From positions 1-48,313 of IMG/VR virus record IMGVR_UViG_3300003937_000005: a DNA stretch of 48,313 nt; one strand, written 5' to 3'. The translations under genes were made by a program, and so were the position numbers. The DNA is from a virus. Below the pieces are notes generated by a model that was given only the letters and a program-made list of their open reading frames with translations, had not been told where the DNA came from and made no database searches. Positions 25,538-35,050 of the stretch are shown piece after piece (the first letter of the stretch is position 1; every line of letters starts with the position of its first letter).

Positions 25538-28500
25538 ATGGCTAAAAAGAAATTAAACAATTATATATTTCAAACAGGAATTCCTAAAAACGGGAATAAT
25601 TATCCTGTAGCTCATAATCTTATCGATAAAAATAAAGAGTGGATTAAAGATGAAATGATGGGTTATATCGCTGAGAAAACATCTCAAGATACAGCCGCTG
25701 ATTTATATCCTAATATATCTAACAGAATTACAAACAATAAAACTTTTATTAAAGATGAAGTATGGGCCTGGGTGGCGGCACAAGTTGCAGGTAACATTGC
25801 TCCATTTGCCGGTTATACTAAAACTGAAGACACTGTAGAAACAGATGTAGAAGCAGTAGTAGAAGCTATTGCACGTGACGTTAGATATGGTGGAAATGAA
25901 AATTTAAGACTTCAATCAGGTACATATTTTATAGATGGTGTACTCCAATTAGCTAACAGTGGAGATCCTGAAATCGCATATTGGGGTTATATGCGAACAC
26001 TTATAAAAGATTCTATTTTACCTGGAGGTGCATTTGGTACTTTACAAACTAGTACATCTTACACTCCTACAGGAGCAACATATACGCCAACAACTGGTGA
26101 TATGATTTTAACTATTGGTGCTCACACTTTAACAGTTGGACAATCTGTTAGAATTAGTACACTTGGTTTAACTTTTACGTGTGCAATGGACAACAATGCA
26201 ACAAATCACAGTTATCCAAGAGCATCTGGTTCAGCCGCACCCGGTGGTGCTGATTTTTTTTATAATAAACCAGTTAAAGTTACAGCTAAAGATTCAGTAT
26301 CAATTACTATAAACGTAGGAGTATCAAGTAATACAACAGCACATACTTTTGTAAGTGCTACTTCTGGTAGTGTACAAAGTGGAACAGTACAAGATTTAAC
26401 AGGAACAAATGCTGAAAGTGCCGGTGTTACTGACTTTGATACAAAATTAGGACAATTAATTGAAACAGTTGACAATGGAATTGTTCAATTACCTGCTCTT
26501 ACAAGTAGTTCTTATGTATTTGAAAATTTTACTTATAATTCAGATAAGTGCGATAGAGATTATGATTTTATTCTTGATGCATATCTTAATGATTTACGTT
26601 ACAATGGTAACAAACAAACAAGATTTATTGCTTCTAAATTCTGGGTAGGAACAACTCCTCAAATAGATGGAGATAGACAACCAGAAGTTGCCGCAACAGA
26701 TTGGGTTAGAGATTTATTAATTAATTACGTTTTACCAAATAAATCTGTAACTTTCACACCAACAAATGTAGTATACACTCCGACAACTGGAGTAATGGTA
26801 TTAACTATTGGATCTCATCCTATGTTGGTTAATGAATATATTAGAATTAATACAAACAGTTTAACATTTACTTGTGCAATGGATAGTCATGCGACTAACC
26901 ATACATATCCTAGAGCGTCTGGATCAAATGCACCAGGTGGGGCTGACTATGCCTATAATGAACCAGTTAAAATTACATCAGTAAGTGCAACATCAATTAC
27001 TGTAAACGTAGGAACATCAACTAATACATCAGCACATACTTTTATAAGTGCTACTACAGGTGCAGTAACACAATCAAAACAAAATCCAGTTGTTACTACT
27101 CAATTTACAGATGGAAATAATTCTGAATCAAACGCGACAAATAGAATAGTAACATTGTCAAATATTATTTCTGATGTAAAAGCAAATGGTTTAGATAATT
27201 TACCAGCATTAGAAAAAAATGAAGTATCTAGTTTAAAAGTTGTTAATCCAGGTGGACAAATTAATCATGAAGATATTTTATTAATTACTAACACTACAAG
27301 AAATACTGTATTATATAATTTTGCTGATGCAAGTCTTGGCTGTACAGTTGAATATGAAAAAGAAACTGACGATGATTTTAAAGCATTCTTACACGGTAGT
27401 GATACTGTAACTACAATATTTTTAAATGCTGATACTTCTAGCCATACAGTTGATGATGCAGTATCAATTTTTGTAGAAGGCGGCGAACTTAGAACAAGAC
27501 CATTTGATTTTGGTACTGACGCAATTGAAAGATTTAGAATTGCAAAACCACAATCAATGATAGATGCTGACTTTGAATATGGTCTTCAGCCAACCAAGTG
27601 GCAAGCAATTGGAACACAAAGAGGTTATCCATCAATTTACGAAGTACCGGGAACAGATATAGATATCGCATCAGTAACAACTGACGCATCAACTGGTACA
27701 GCAGGAATAGGTGCATCATTAATAACTGTAACAACAGTTGGCCCTCACGCCATGTTATCAGGTGATCCTTTAACTATTATAGGTTTTGCAGGATCAGGTG
27801 TAGAAGGGGCAGGTAGAGCACAAGGTTCATTTGTTGTAAATTCTGTAACATCTAATAAAATTTTTACTTACTATGCAAAAGCAAAAGTAGGAACAGCAAA
27901 CGGTCAAACAATATCAACTAAATTTACTCAAATGCGTAAAGGTGCATTTTATACTGGAGCAGATTTAGGAGAACCATCGTTCTCTGTTGTATCACAAGGA
28001 TCAAGTGGAGCAGTTGCAACTTCATTAAAAGTATTAGCAGGACAATCAATTGTTCCATTTACAGGAGCAACTCCTCCAACAGGAGCTCCAGTTACAGGAA
28101 CAGGTATCGCAACAGGTACTCAAATTACAGCAATTACTGGTACAGGTGGAGCTTTAGTTAGTCCAAAAATTAAAGGAGATTATGCTTCAGGTGTAACTCA
28201 AGTTGAAGTTGTAGATCCGGCAGGTATATTACAAAATTCTGTATTGGATAGAGGAGATGGTTTTGGTACAAATATTATAAACGTTAATGGAGCAGTATTA
28301 ACTTTATCAAGTCCTTTACAATCAAGTTTAGTAGGTGATCAAACAGTTTATTCAAATGTTGCTGGATTAAACAGATCACCAAATGGTACAAGTGCAACTT
28401 GGCAAATAAGTTGGACAGGTGGTGCTTATACTGTTGTACAAGGAATAACTGGAACAAATTATCAACTTGGTGATGCAATAACAATTCTTGGAACGGCTTT

Positions 28501-31500
28501 AGGTGCATCATCTCCAGCAAATGATGTAACAATTAATATAGACAGTGTAGATACTGGAGGAGAAATTCTTACTTTCAGTTATTCAGGAACTGCATTTGAT
28601 GGTACAGGATCAGCTTCAGACATTACTGGTAGCGTACCAGGTGGCGTAGGCACAGGTGGAGAATTTAATATTACTAAAACTAATACTTCATATGCGGTAG
28701 CATTAGCAAGTCAAACCTTTACACTTTTAAATCCTCAATATGCAGGTGGCGGTGGTACTGGATCTATTTGGGACATAACATTCACAAATGGTGTTTATAA
28801 TACTGTTACAATGTCAAACGGTGGATCTGGTTTTATTGTTAATGATACAATTAGAATTGCAGGAACAGAATTTGGTGGACAAGGCGATCTGAATGAATTA
28901 TTAATTAGAGTTACTGGTGTAAGTTCAGGAGTAATAACAAGTCATTCATCTGCAGGTACGGCTCCAGATGCAACAGTAATATATACAAATCCAGCATTTA
29001 CTACAAGTGGTTCAGGTACATTAGCAACATTTAGCGTAACTAGAACAGGAACGGCTTATACAGCAATTATTACAGCGCCAGGAACTAATTATGGAGTTTC
29101 TGATACTATAACAATTGATGGTGGAAATTTAGGTGGTGCATCAACAACAAATGACTGTACATTAACCGTTGCAACTATTGATGGTTCAGGTGGAATAACA
29201 AGTGTAACTCCTACTGGTTTAGCTGTTAATACAAAGACTATTGCTGGAATAACATCAGGTAATAACTACGTAGGTTCAAATGCTCAATTTAGTGTTACTA
29301 ATCCAGTGGGTGGTAGCTATACTAGTATTACAGCAACAAATGTAGGACAACATTATACATTAGGTCAAGAATTAACAATATTAGGAACACAATTAGGAGG
29401 TTTATCTCCTACACACGATTTAACAATTACATTGGCAACAGCGTTAGGAGCCAATGATGCAATTGTACAAGGTAATTGGACTATTTCTGGTAATGCTACA
29501 GATGGTCCCGGTACATTAAATTATGTAGCAAATGACATATTAAAAATTAACGGTACAGCATTAGGCGGAGCTAATATTACAAATGATGCATACGTTAGGG
29601 TGTCTAGCGTAGACGCAGAAGGGTCGATTACAGGAGTAGCTGTCACTGGAACCGGAACAGATGGTGATGTAACATATACAGAAGTACCAGAATGGGATGG
29701 ATCAACTATACCAGGATGGACTACAAGTTTAGCAGGAACAGGTGCAACATTTACAATTCAAAGAATAGGAACGGCTTATACAGCTACAGTAGTAGCAACA
29801 GGTTCGGGATTTGTAGGGACAGAAGCAATAACAATTTTAGGAACACATTTAGGTGGTGCAACACCAGCCAATGATGCTTCATTTACAATTGATACTGTTA
29901 ATGCAGGAGCAGTTGCTACTATAAGTGCAGTAACTGGAACAGCGGCTAATACTCAATTATACACAAACGCACCTACAGAAAAAAGAGTAGGTCAAGGTGA
30001 AGCATTTGATATTAGTATCACAGGTGGAAATTATACTGTAGATCAAATTTCACAGGCAGGTACAAATTTCTGGGTAGGACAAATAGTAGTAATTCCTGGA
30101 ACATCTTTATTTGGTTCTTCACCAGCAAATGATTGTTCAATAGAAATTACATCAGTAGATGCAGTATCAACTGGTGGAATTACAGGTACAACTGTAACTG
30201 GAAGTGCTAACACTGGTACAGGTGCCGCAGGAACAATGTTAATTGGTACTAATAGACCACAAACAGGTATTGGAGCAGTATTCTATATAACTAGATCATA
30301 CACAGACGATTCATCAACTACATATACAGAAGCAACAGTTTCTAGTTTAGGAACAGGTTATAATGTAGGAGATCAAATTGTTGTTAGTGGAACAGCATTA
30401 GGCGGAGGAACTCCTGCACATGATTGTAATGTTACTGTTCAAGCTATAAATTCATCAGGTGGTATATCACAATGTACTCACTCAGGTAGTGCAGTAACAG
30501 GAACAGGTGTAACAGTTTATTCATCTCTTACTTTATCAGATGTAACTACGCAAGTTTTACCAGCATCATCTACAATAACTTATAGTGCAATAGCAACTAT
30601 ACAAGTACAATTTTTAACTCCACATGGTTTAGTTCCAGGAGATGGTTTCTTAGTAACTATTGGATCTGATGATGGAAGTAATAATCACTTATTAGCATCA
30701 GGACCATTCCTTGTTACAGAACTTCCAGCAACTAATCAATTAAGATTTCAAGCTAGATCACCAGGACAAATTACAGATCTTAACTGGTCTGGATTCGTAT
30801 ATGTTAGACCAGATTCATTCTTTGTACATAGACCATTTGATGGAGGAGTACAATTAGGAACAGGTGGACCACAACACGGTGCACAGGCAATAAGACAATC
30901 TAAAAAATATATTAGATATCAATCAGGTAAAGGTATCATGTATACAACAGGTGCCTTGTTTGCTCCATCTTATGATATTTTAAATGTTGTAGCAGATGGT
31001 AAAACAGTTGGATCTGTAATATCTGTTACTACAGATGAAGTTGACCACGGATTACAAGTTGGTGCAACTATAACATTAATTGGAATAGCACAACAAGAAT
31101 TTAATGATGATTATATAGTAATTCAAATTGTAAATGAAAGAACATTTAAAGTTACTGCTAATAGTTCTTTAAGTATGTTAACTCCAGAATTTAAAGATCA
31201 ACCACAAGTATCATTAAAATATTGGAATGGTGCAACTGTAAGATCAGGTATATTTGATGATCAAAATGGAATTTTCTGGGAATATGATGGTGTAAACTTA
31301 AATCTTTGTCAAAGAACAGCTACAAGACAATTAGCAGGAACAATTTCAGTAAATCCTGATTCTAATACAATTACAGGACTAGGAACAAGATTTAGAGAAC
31401 AATTAAAAGCAGGTGATAGAATAGTAATAAGAGGTATGACTCACGTTGTATCTAATGTTGCAGATAATTTAACAATGAATGTTACTCCAGACTATAGAGG

Positions 31501-33250
31501 AGTTAATCCAGCCGCTGGTGTTAAAAGTTGTTTAGTATTTGATAAAAAAGTTAAACAAGAAAATTGGAATTTAGACCCTGTCAATGGAACTGGACCTAGT
31601 GGATATGATTTAAATGTATCTAAGATGCAGATGATAGGTCTACAAATGTCCTGGTACGGAGCAGGATTTATCGATTACATGACAAGAGGTGGTGATGGTA
31701 ACTTTATTTTCTGTCACAGAATGAGAAATTCTAACATTAATACAGAAGCATATATGAGAACAGGTAACCAACCTGTGCGTTATGAAGTTACTAATGAAGG
31801 TCCAAATGGTAAACTTTCAGATAATATAAATGCTGGAGATACAACAATAAGATTAGTAGATGCTTCTTTCTTTCCACCAAATGGCGGAACGCTTTATATA
31901 GATAATGAAATTATAACATACACAACTGTTACTGGTAATAAATTAACAGGTGTTACTAGAGCAACTCAATTAACTAACTTTTCTTCAGGAGCCACTAGAT
32001 CATATACAGCAGGTCCGGCGGCTGAACACTATAGAAATACTGGAGTTGTATTAATTAGTAACACGGCAAGTCCAATTATATCTCACTGGGGATCATCTTA
32101 CATAACAGATGGTGACTTTGATGAAGAACGTGGATATTTGTTTAGTTATGCGGCAACGAATACAGAATTAGAAACTACGAAAAAAACTGTGTTCCTAATA
32201 AGATTAGCACCATCAGTTGCTAACGCTTTAACAGGAGACCTTGGAGATAGAGACTTGCTTAACAGAGCCCAGTTGCTACTTGAAGGTATAGAAATTACAA
32301 CAGAACCTATGGCTAGTAACCCAGGTTCACTGGTCTTACAAGGAGTGCTTAATCCTCAAAACTATCCATTAGATCCAAGTGATATAGGTTGGACGGGACT
32401 GTCAGGAACTGCACAAGGTGGTCAACCATCGTTTGCTCAAATAGCGGCAGGTGGTTCGGTTAACTGGAACGGTGGAGCTACTCAGGTTACTGCAACAGCA
32501 GACACATCGGCGGCAATTTCAACTCAAGTTACAAACAACTGGTGGAATATGGGTAGTTGGTATAACAATTATTCATACTGGTTAAAAGAAGATGGTCCAG
32601 GAAACAACAATGGTTTTGATGGCAGAGATATTAAAGTAGGAGATTCAGTAAGTGGTGGTAGTTTCCCAGCAGGCACAATTATTACAGAGCTTTATGAATA
32701 TTCTTATTACTATCTAGCATACTACAGTAATAATCACGGTGGTATTCCGATGGGAACAGCAATTACGTTTTCTATGGGAGGTACATTAACTAATACAAAC
32801 TACTTGTACATGGATCCAACTTCATGGGAAGCTTCAAATGCCACACAAGGTACAGAATTACAAGACACTAATTTTCCATCTGGTACATCTGTTATTAGTG
32901 TAGACCCATTAGGAAGATATGGTCCAGTTGCTACTGGTACAACTTATTATAAAGTAACGTTTTCACAAACATCAACAGCGGCTATTGCCGCAGGTGCAAG
33001 TGTAACGTTCTTATTTGGTAATCCACCATATGCACAACCAGGTGAAATGATCTTTTCATTCGTTGCACAACCAGGTGAAAGAGCAACATTATCTCTTGCT
33101 CCGATCAAGGAATTGACTAATACTACATTAGGTGGAAGAGGAACATTTCCTAATGGTCCAGATGTGTTAGCAATTAACGTATATAGAACAGGTGGAACTG
33201 GAGCAGTTAACGGTACAGTTACACTGCGTTGGTCAGAAGCTCAAGCGTAA
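25538..33250 (+). CDS. 2570-aa modular tail fibre
   Basis: The largest gene in the window. Residues ~30-600 hold two helical modules of the KTFIKDEVWAWVA and CDRDYDFILDAYLNDLRYNGN type, each carrying an inserted M1 module (26068-26360 and 26758-27050). Residues ~950-1660 are a run of about eight or nine M2 modules (GTxLGGxxPAND, xxIxxVDxxGxI). Residues ~1700-2200 form a conserved marine phage fibre core (FVHRPFDGGVQLGTGG, YMTRGGDGNFIFCHRMRNSN, TGLGTRFREQLKAGDRIVI). The C-terminus (NNWWNMGSWYNNYSYW, PGERATLSLAPIKEL, TVTLRWSEAQA) may be the tip. It begins seven bases after the previous stop, and its TAA abuts the opposing cupin stop. It is probably a long adsorption fibre. Confidence 0.75.
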   Translation: MAKKKLNNYIFQTGIPKNGNNYPVAHNLIDKNKEWIKDEMMGYIAEKTSQDTAADLYPNISNRITNNKTFIKDEVWAWVAAQVAGNIAPFAGYTKTEDTVETDVEAVVEAIARDVRYGGNENLRLQSGTYFIDGVLQLANSGDPEIAYWGYMRTLIKDSILPGGAFGTLQTSTSYTPTGATYTPTTGDMILTIGAHTLTVGQSVRISTLGLTFTCAMDNNATNHSYPRASGSAAPGGADFFYNKPVKVTAKDSVSITINVGVSSNTTAHTFVSATSGSVQSGTVQDLTGTNAESAGVTDFDTKLGQLIETVDNGIVQLPALTSSSYVFENFTYNSDKCDRDYDFILDAYLNDLRYNGNKQTRFIASKFWVGTTPQIDGDRQPEVAATDWVRDLLINYVLPNKSVTFTPTNVVYTPTTGVMVLTIGSHPMLVNEYIRINTNSLTFTCAMDSHATNHTYPRASGSNAPGGADYAYNEPVKITSVSATSITVNVGTSTNTSAHTFISATTGAVTQSKQNPVVTTQFTDGNNSESNATNRIVTLSNIISDVKANGLDNLPALEKNEVSSLKVVNPGGQINHEDILLITNTTRNTVLYNFADASLGCTVEYEKETDDDFKAFLHGSDTVTTIFLNADTSSHTVDDAVSIFVEGGELRTRPFDFGTDAIERFRIAKPQSMIDADFEYGLQPTKWQAIGTQRGYPSIYEVPGTDIDIASVTTDASTGTAGIGASLITVTTVGPHAMLSGDPLTIIGFAGSGVEGAGRAQGSFVVNSVTSNKIFTYYAKAKVGTANGQTISTKFTQMRKGAFYTGADLGEPSFSVVSQGSSGAVATSLKVLAGQSIVPFTGATPPTGAPVTGTGIATGTQITAITGTGGALVSPKIKGDYASGVTQVEVVDPAGILQNSVLDRGDGFGTNIINVNGAVLTLSSPLQSSLVGDQTVYSNVAGLNRSPNGTSATWQISWTGGAYTVVQGITGTNYQLGDAITILGTALGASSPANDVTINIDSVDTGGEILTFSYSGTAFDGTGSASDITGSVPGGVGTGGEFNITKTNTSYAVALASQTFTLLNPQYAGGGGTGSIWDITFTNGVYNTVTMSNGGSGFIVNDTIRIAGTEFGGQGDLNELLIRVTGVSSGVITSHSSAGTAPDATVIYTNPAFTTSGSGTLATFSVTRTGTAYTAIITAPGTNYGVSDTITIDGGNLGGASTTNDCTLTVATIDGSGGITSVTPTGLAVNTKTIAGITSGNNYVGSNAQFSVTNPVGGSYTSITATNVGQHYTLGQELTILGTQLGGLSPTHDLTITLATALGANDAIVQGNWTISGNATDGPGTLNYVANDILKINGTALGGANITNDAYVRVSSVDAEGSITGVAVTGTGTDGDVTYTEVPEWDGSTIPGWTTSLAGTGATFTIQRIGTAYTATVVATGSGFVGTEAITILGTHLGGATPANDASFTIDTVNAGAVATISAVTGTAANTQLYTNAPTEKRVGQGEAFDISITGGNYTVDQISQAGTNFWVGQIVVIPGTSLFGSSPANDCSIEITSVDAVSTGGITGTTVTGSANTGTGAAGTMLIGTNRPQTGIGAVFYITRSYTDDSSTTYTEATVSSLGTGYNVGDQIVVSGTALGGGTPAHDCNVTVQAINSSGGISQCTHSGSAVTGTGVTVYSSLTLSDVTTQVLPASSTITYSAIATIQVQFLTPHGLVPGDGFLVTIGSDDGSNNHLLASGPFLVTELPATNQLRFQARSPGQITDLNWSGFVYVRPDSFFVHRPFDGGVQLGTGGPQHGAQAIRQSKKYIRYQSGKGIMYTTGALFAPSYDILNVVADGKTVGSVISVTTDEVDHGLQVGATITLIGIAQQEFNDDYIVIQIVNERTFKVTANSSLSMLTPEFKDQPQVSLKYWNGATVRSGIFDDQNGIFWEYDGVNLNLCQRTATRQLAGTISVNPDSNTITGLGTRFREQLKAGDRIVIRGMTHVVSNVADNLTMNVTPDYRGVNPAAGVKSCLVFDKKVKQENWNLDPVNGTGPSGYDLNVSKMQMIGLQMSWYGAGFIDYMTRGGDGNFIFCHRMRNSNINTEAYMRTGNQPVRYEVTNEGPNGKLSDNINAGDTTIRLVDASFFPPNGGTLYIDNEIITYTTVTGNKLTGVTRATQLTNFSSGATRSYTAGPAAEHYRNTGVVLISNTASPIISHWGSSYITDGDFDEERGYLFSYAATNTELETTKKTVFLIRLAPSVANALTGDLGDRDLLNRAQLLLEGIEITTEPMASNPGSLVLQGVLNPQNYPLDPSDIGWTGLSGTAQGGQPSFAQIAAGGSVNWNGGATQVTATADTSAAISTQVTNNWWNMGSWYNNYSYWLKEDGPGNNNGFDGRDIKVGDSVSGGSFPAGTIITELYEYSYYYLAYYSNNHGGIPMGTAITFSMGGTLTNTNYLYMDPTSWEASNATQGTELQDTNFPSGTSVISVDPLGRYGPVATGTTYYKVTFSQTSTAAIAAGASVTFLFGNPPYAQPGEMIFSFVAQPGERATLSLAPIKELTNTTLGGRGTFPNGPDVLAINVYRTGGTGAVNGTVTLRWSEAQA
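26068..27050 (+). repeat. two M1 modules in the 2570-aa fibre
   Basis: Approximate copies at 26068-26360 and 26758-27050. Each interrupts the same point of one of two tandem helical modules, after an LP dipeptide that follows a DSI or NYV segment and before a Gln-containing stretch leading to NAES or NSES. Confidence 0.7.
28393..30510 (+). repeat. array of M2 modules in the 2570-aa fibre
   Basis: Roughly eight or nine diverged ~70-aa units. The pattern is GTxYxVGDxIxIxGTxLGG, then xPANDxTxxIxxVDxxGxI and a short G-T-rich link. Clear units start near 28393, 28760, 29015, 29275, 29740, 30000 and 30270. Confidence 0.65.
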
Positions 33251-33640
33251 TTATTTCTTTTCAGGATTGTCTTTTTTTGATTGGCTATCGCCTTTTATAA
33301 CTCTATAATTATCTTCGGAATGATCAGGTGTGCTAACTTCGGATACGCTACCATGATCAGATACTAATTCTAATTGGTGAGGCATTAATGGTGGATTATA
33401 CCAAGTTTCTCCTTCTTTAAAATCTTTAGTATATAAAGTTGCATCTTTAGTATCAATCCAATGTAATTTAAATGTTCCACTATTGCAAAACCATGTTTCA
33501 TCTTTATCTTTATGAAAATGCATACTAAATTTTGCACCTTTTTTAGTAAACACCATAATTTTTCCACAGTATTTGTCGCTAGAAGCCCATATTAATTCAT
33601 AGCCCCAACCCATTTCTCTTTTACCTAGTTTATTGATCAT
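33251..33640 (-). CDS. cupin-domain protein, possible sugar-phosphate isomerase
   Basis: 129 aa from ATG 33640; an in-frame TTG one codon earlier also exists. Cupin motif 1 is complete: G-x5-H-x-H-x4-E-x6-G (GAKFSMHFHKDKDE, then TWFCNSG). Motif 2 is G-x5-P-x-L-x2-H (GETWYNPPLMPH), with Leu where Gly is usual. Two His and one Glu in motif 1 plus the motif-2 His would bind one metal. Small cupins in sugar operons are often isomerases, epimerases or regulators, as in the C-terminal domain of type II mannose-6-phosphate isomerase. It is the last gene of the minus-strand operon and overlaps the hldD stop by 11 bases. The charged C-terminal tail (residues ~115-129) is unrelated to the fold. The substrate is unknown. 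Confidence 0.7.
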   Translation of the reverse strand: MINKLGKREMGWGYELIWASSDKYCGKIMVFTKKGAKFSMHFHKDKDETWFCNSGTFKLHWIDTKDATLYTKDFKEGETWYNPPLMPHQLELVSDHGSVSEVSTPDHSEDNYRVIKGDSQSKKDNPEKK

Positions 33641-34127
33641 CAATAAATTCCTTAATTGTTTTCCAATTAATGTTTATATGTTTATTTAATTTTGTTAAAT
33701 CGGCGCAAGTATAAGTTTGATATTGTTTGCTTAAATTTAATGGCATAGGTATTGTTTCTAACTTGGCATTGTATTTTTCAGCAATAATTTTAGCTACTCT
33801 TAAAAAACTAGTAGATTTACCAGTACCTACATTAAAAATACCACTAATATCTTGCTCTAACATTTGTTGATGTACTTTACATACATCACTAACACAAACA
33901 AAATCTCTAAGATAATTTTCACTATTTTCAAAAATTTTAATTGATTTATTTTCTTTAGCTTGTTTTGTAAATTTAGTTATAGGAGATGCTTGATCTTTTT
34001 TATCTTCTTCATGATGACCATACACATTAAAATATCTAAATCCTTGTACAAGAATTTGAAATCCATCTTTATCTACAGATTCTATAAAACGATCAAAGAA
34101 ATATTTGCTCCATGCATAAGCATTCAT
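33630..34127 (-). CDS. hldD: ADP-glyceromanno-heptose 6-epimerase (HldD), C-terminal part
   Basis: 165 aa. It continues the HldD frame after the ochre codon at 34131-34133, restarting at ATG 34127 one codon (CCA) later. It carries the catalytic Y-x3-K (YAWSK, residues 4-8 here), GFRYFNVYGHHE, the NYLRDFVCVSDV block (HldD: NFKRDFVYVGDV), GIFNVGTGKSTSFL and YTCADLTKLN. All of these have direct counterparts in HldD, which interconverts ADP-D- and ADP-L-glycero-manno-heptose. It lacks the NAD-binding N-terminus, so alone it should be inactive unless it assembles with the upstream fragment or the stop is read through. The upstream Nudix, 2OG oxygenase and HldE genes share its strand. Confidence 0.75.
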   Translation of the reverse strand: MNAYAWSKYFFDRFIESVDKDGFQILVQGFRYFNVYGHHEEDKKDQASPITKFTKQAKENKSIKIFENSENYLRDFVCVSDVCKVHQQMLEQDISGIFNVGTGKSTSFLRVAKIIAEKYNAKLETIPMPLNLSKQYQTYTCADLTKLNKHININWKTIKEFIDDQ

Positions 34128-34130
34128 TGG

Positions 34131-34451
34131 TTACACAGGACCTTCTTCATTAAAATTACCTGTAGTTCCATATACACTAGCAGAGCTGGCATATTGAAAA
34201 TTTGTTCCCATACTATCACATAATTGTAATAATCTCATACTGAAATCATAATTTTGTTTCATTATTTTGTTTACATCGGTTTCAGTAGTTGTAGAAATTG
34301 CTCCTAAATGAATTATCCAATCATATTTTGATGGATCTGGAAAAGAATTTTCTATATAATCATAACCTTCTACAGTATGTCCTTTGGTTTGTAAATGTGC
34401 AAACAAATTACGTCCTATAAATCCTTTATATCCTGTTATTAAAATATTCAT
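34131..34451 (-). CDS. hldD: ADP-glyceromanno-heptose 6-epimerase (HldD), N-terminal part
   Basis: 106 aa from ATG 34451, whose A is the last base of the preceding TAA (TAATG coupling). An in-frame ATG at 34472 is less likely. The Rossmann motif is GYKGFIG (residues 7-13), and HLGAISTTTETD and YASSASVYG match HldD. The frame stops at TAA (34131-34133) just before the catalytic Tyr. The downstream part is in the same frame, so a single nonsense codon splits the gene; a change to a Tyr or other sense codon would restore about 273 residues, a little short of typical HldD (~310). This is either a true mutation or a sequence error. Confidence 0.75.
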   Translation of the reverse strand: MNILITGYKGFIGRNLFAHLQTKGHTVEGYDYIENSFPDPSKYDWIIHLGAISTTTETDVNKIMKQNYDFSMRLLQLCDSMGTNFQYASSASVYGTTGNFNEEGPV

Positions 34452-35050
34452 TAGTATCCGTCTGTTTGCCAATCTCTAGTTAATTTACATATTTCTTCTG
34501 GTATAGACAAATAAGAATATTTGCTATCTGGAATTGGTACAAAATTAATATTAATTGCTATTCTAACTTTTTCATCTGTACAAGTAGAACCTGAATGATT
34601 TAGATAGCTAGGAAAAATAACCATTGAATTTGCAACACTAGGTATTTGTACACCATTTTTAAATTCAGTATATCCATTATTAGTATTAACATAAAATATT
34701 GCTGTAAGTGAGCAAGGATGAATAGTATCTACATGGTATCCGTGAACAACTACTTTATCGGCTTTTGGAACAAGATTAGCTTTAATTCTAACAAAGTTTA
34801 TTGGATCTAAAACTGCAAAAATTGGCATTAAAATTTCCCAATTTTCTCCTTGTGTAACAATTTTACTAAATTCTTGAAATTGATGTACAAATTGTTGTTG
34901 ATATTCTGATGTACCTGGTTTTGCAGTGGCCTCACCTACAACATAATCATAGTAATACCAAGGAAAACTTTTATCCATTATTCTATTTCTTAATTTTTCA
35001 AAATCTTCAGTACTTAATACATCATTAACAGTTATAATTTTATCTTTCAT
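34451..35050 (-). CDS. 2OG-Fe(II) oxygenase family protein
   Basis: 199 aa with the double-stranded beta-helix iron site. H106-x-D108 (GYHVD) and H152 (NHSG) are the expected metal ligands, and R163 (KVRIAIN) would bind 2-oxoglutarate. Proteins of this type are very common in marine T4-like phages; substrates are mostly unknown, with sugar nucleotides, nucleobases and proteins all proposed. It overlaps the HldE stop by 11 bases and the HldD start by one base. Its place within the heptose genes suggests a sugar or lipid substrate, but that is inference. Confidence 0.8.
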   Translation of the reverse strand: MKDKIITVNDVLSTEDFEKLRNRIMDKSFPWYYYDYVVGEATAKPGTSEYQQQFVHQFQEFSKIVTQGENWEILMPIFAVLDPINFVRIKANLVPKADKVVVHGYHVDTIHPCSLTAIFYVNTNNGYTEFKNGVQIPSVANSMVIFPSYLNHSGSTCTDEKVRIAININFVPIPDSKYSYLSIPEEICKLTRDWQTDGY

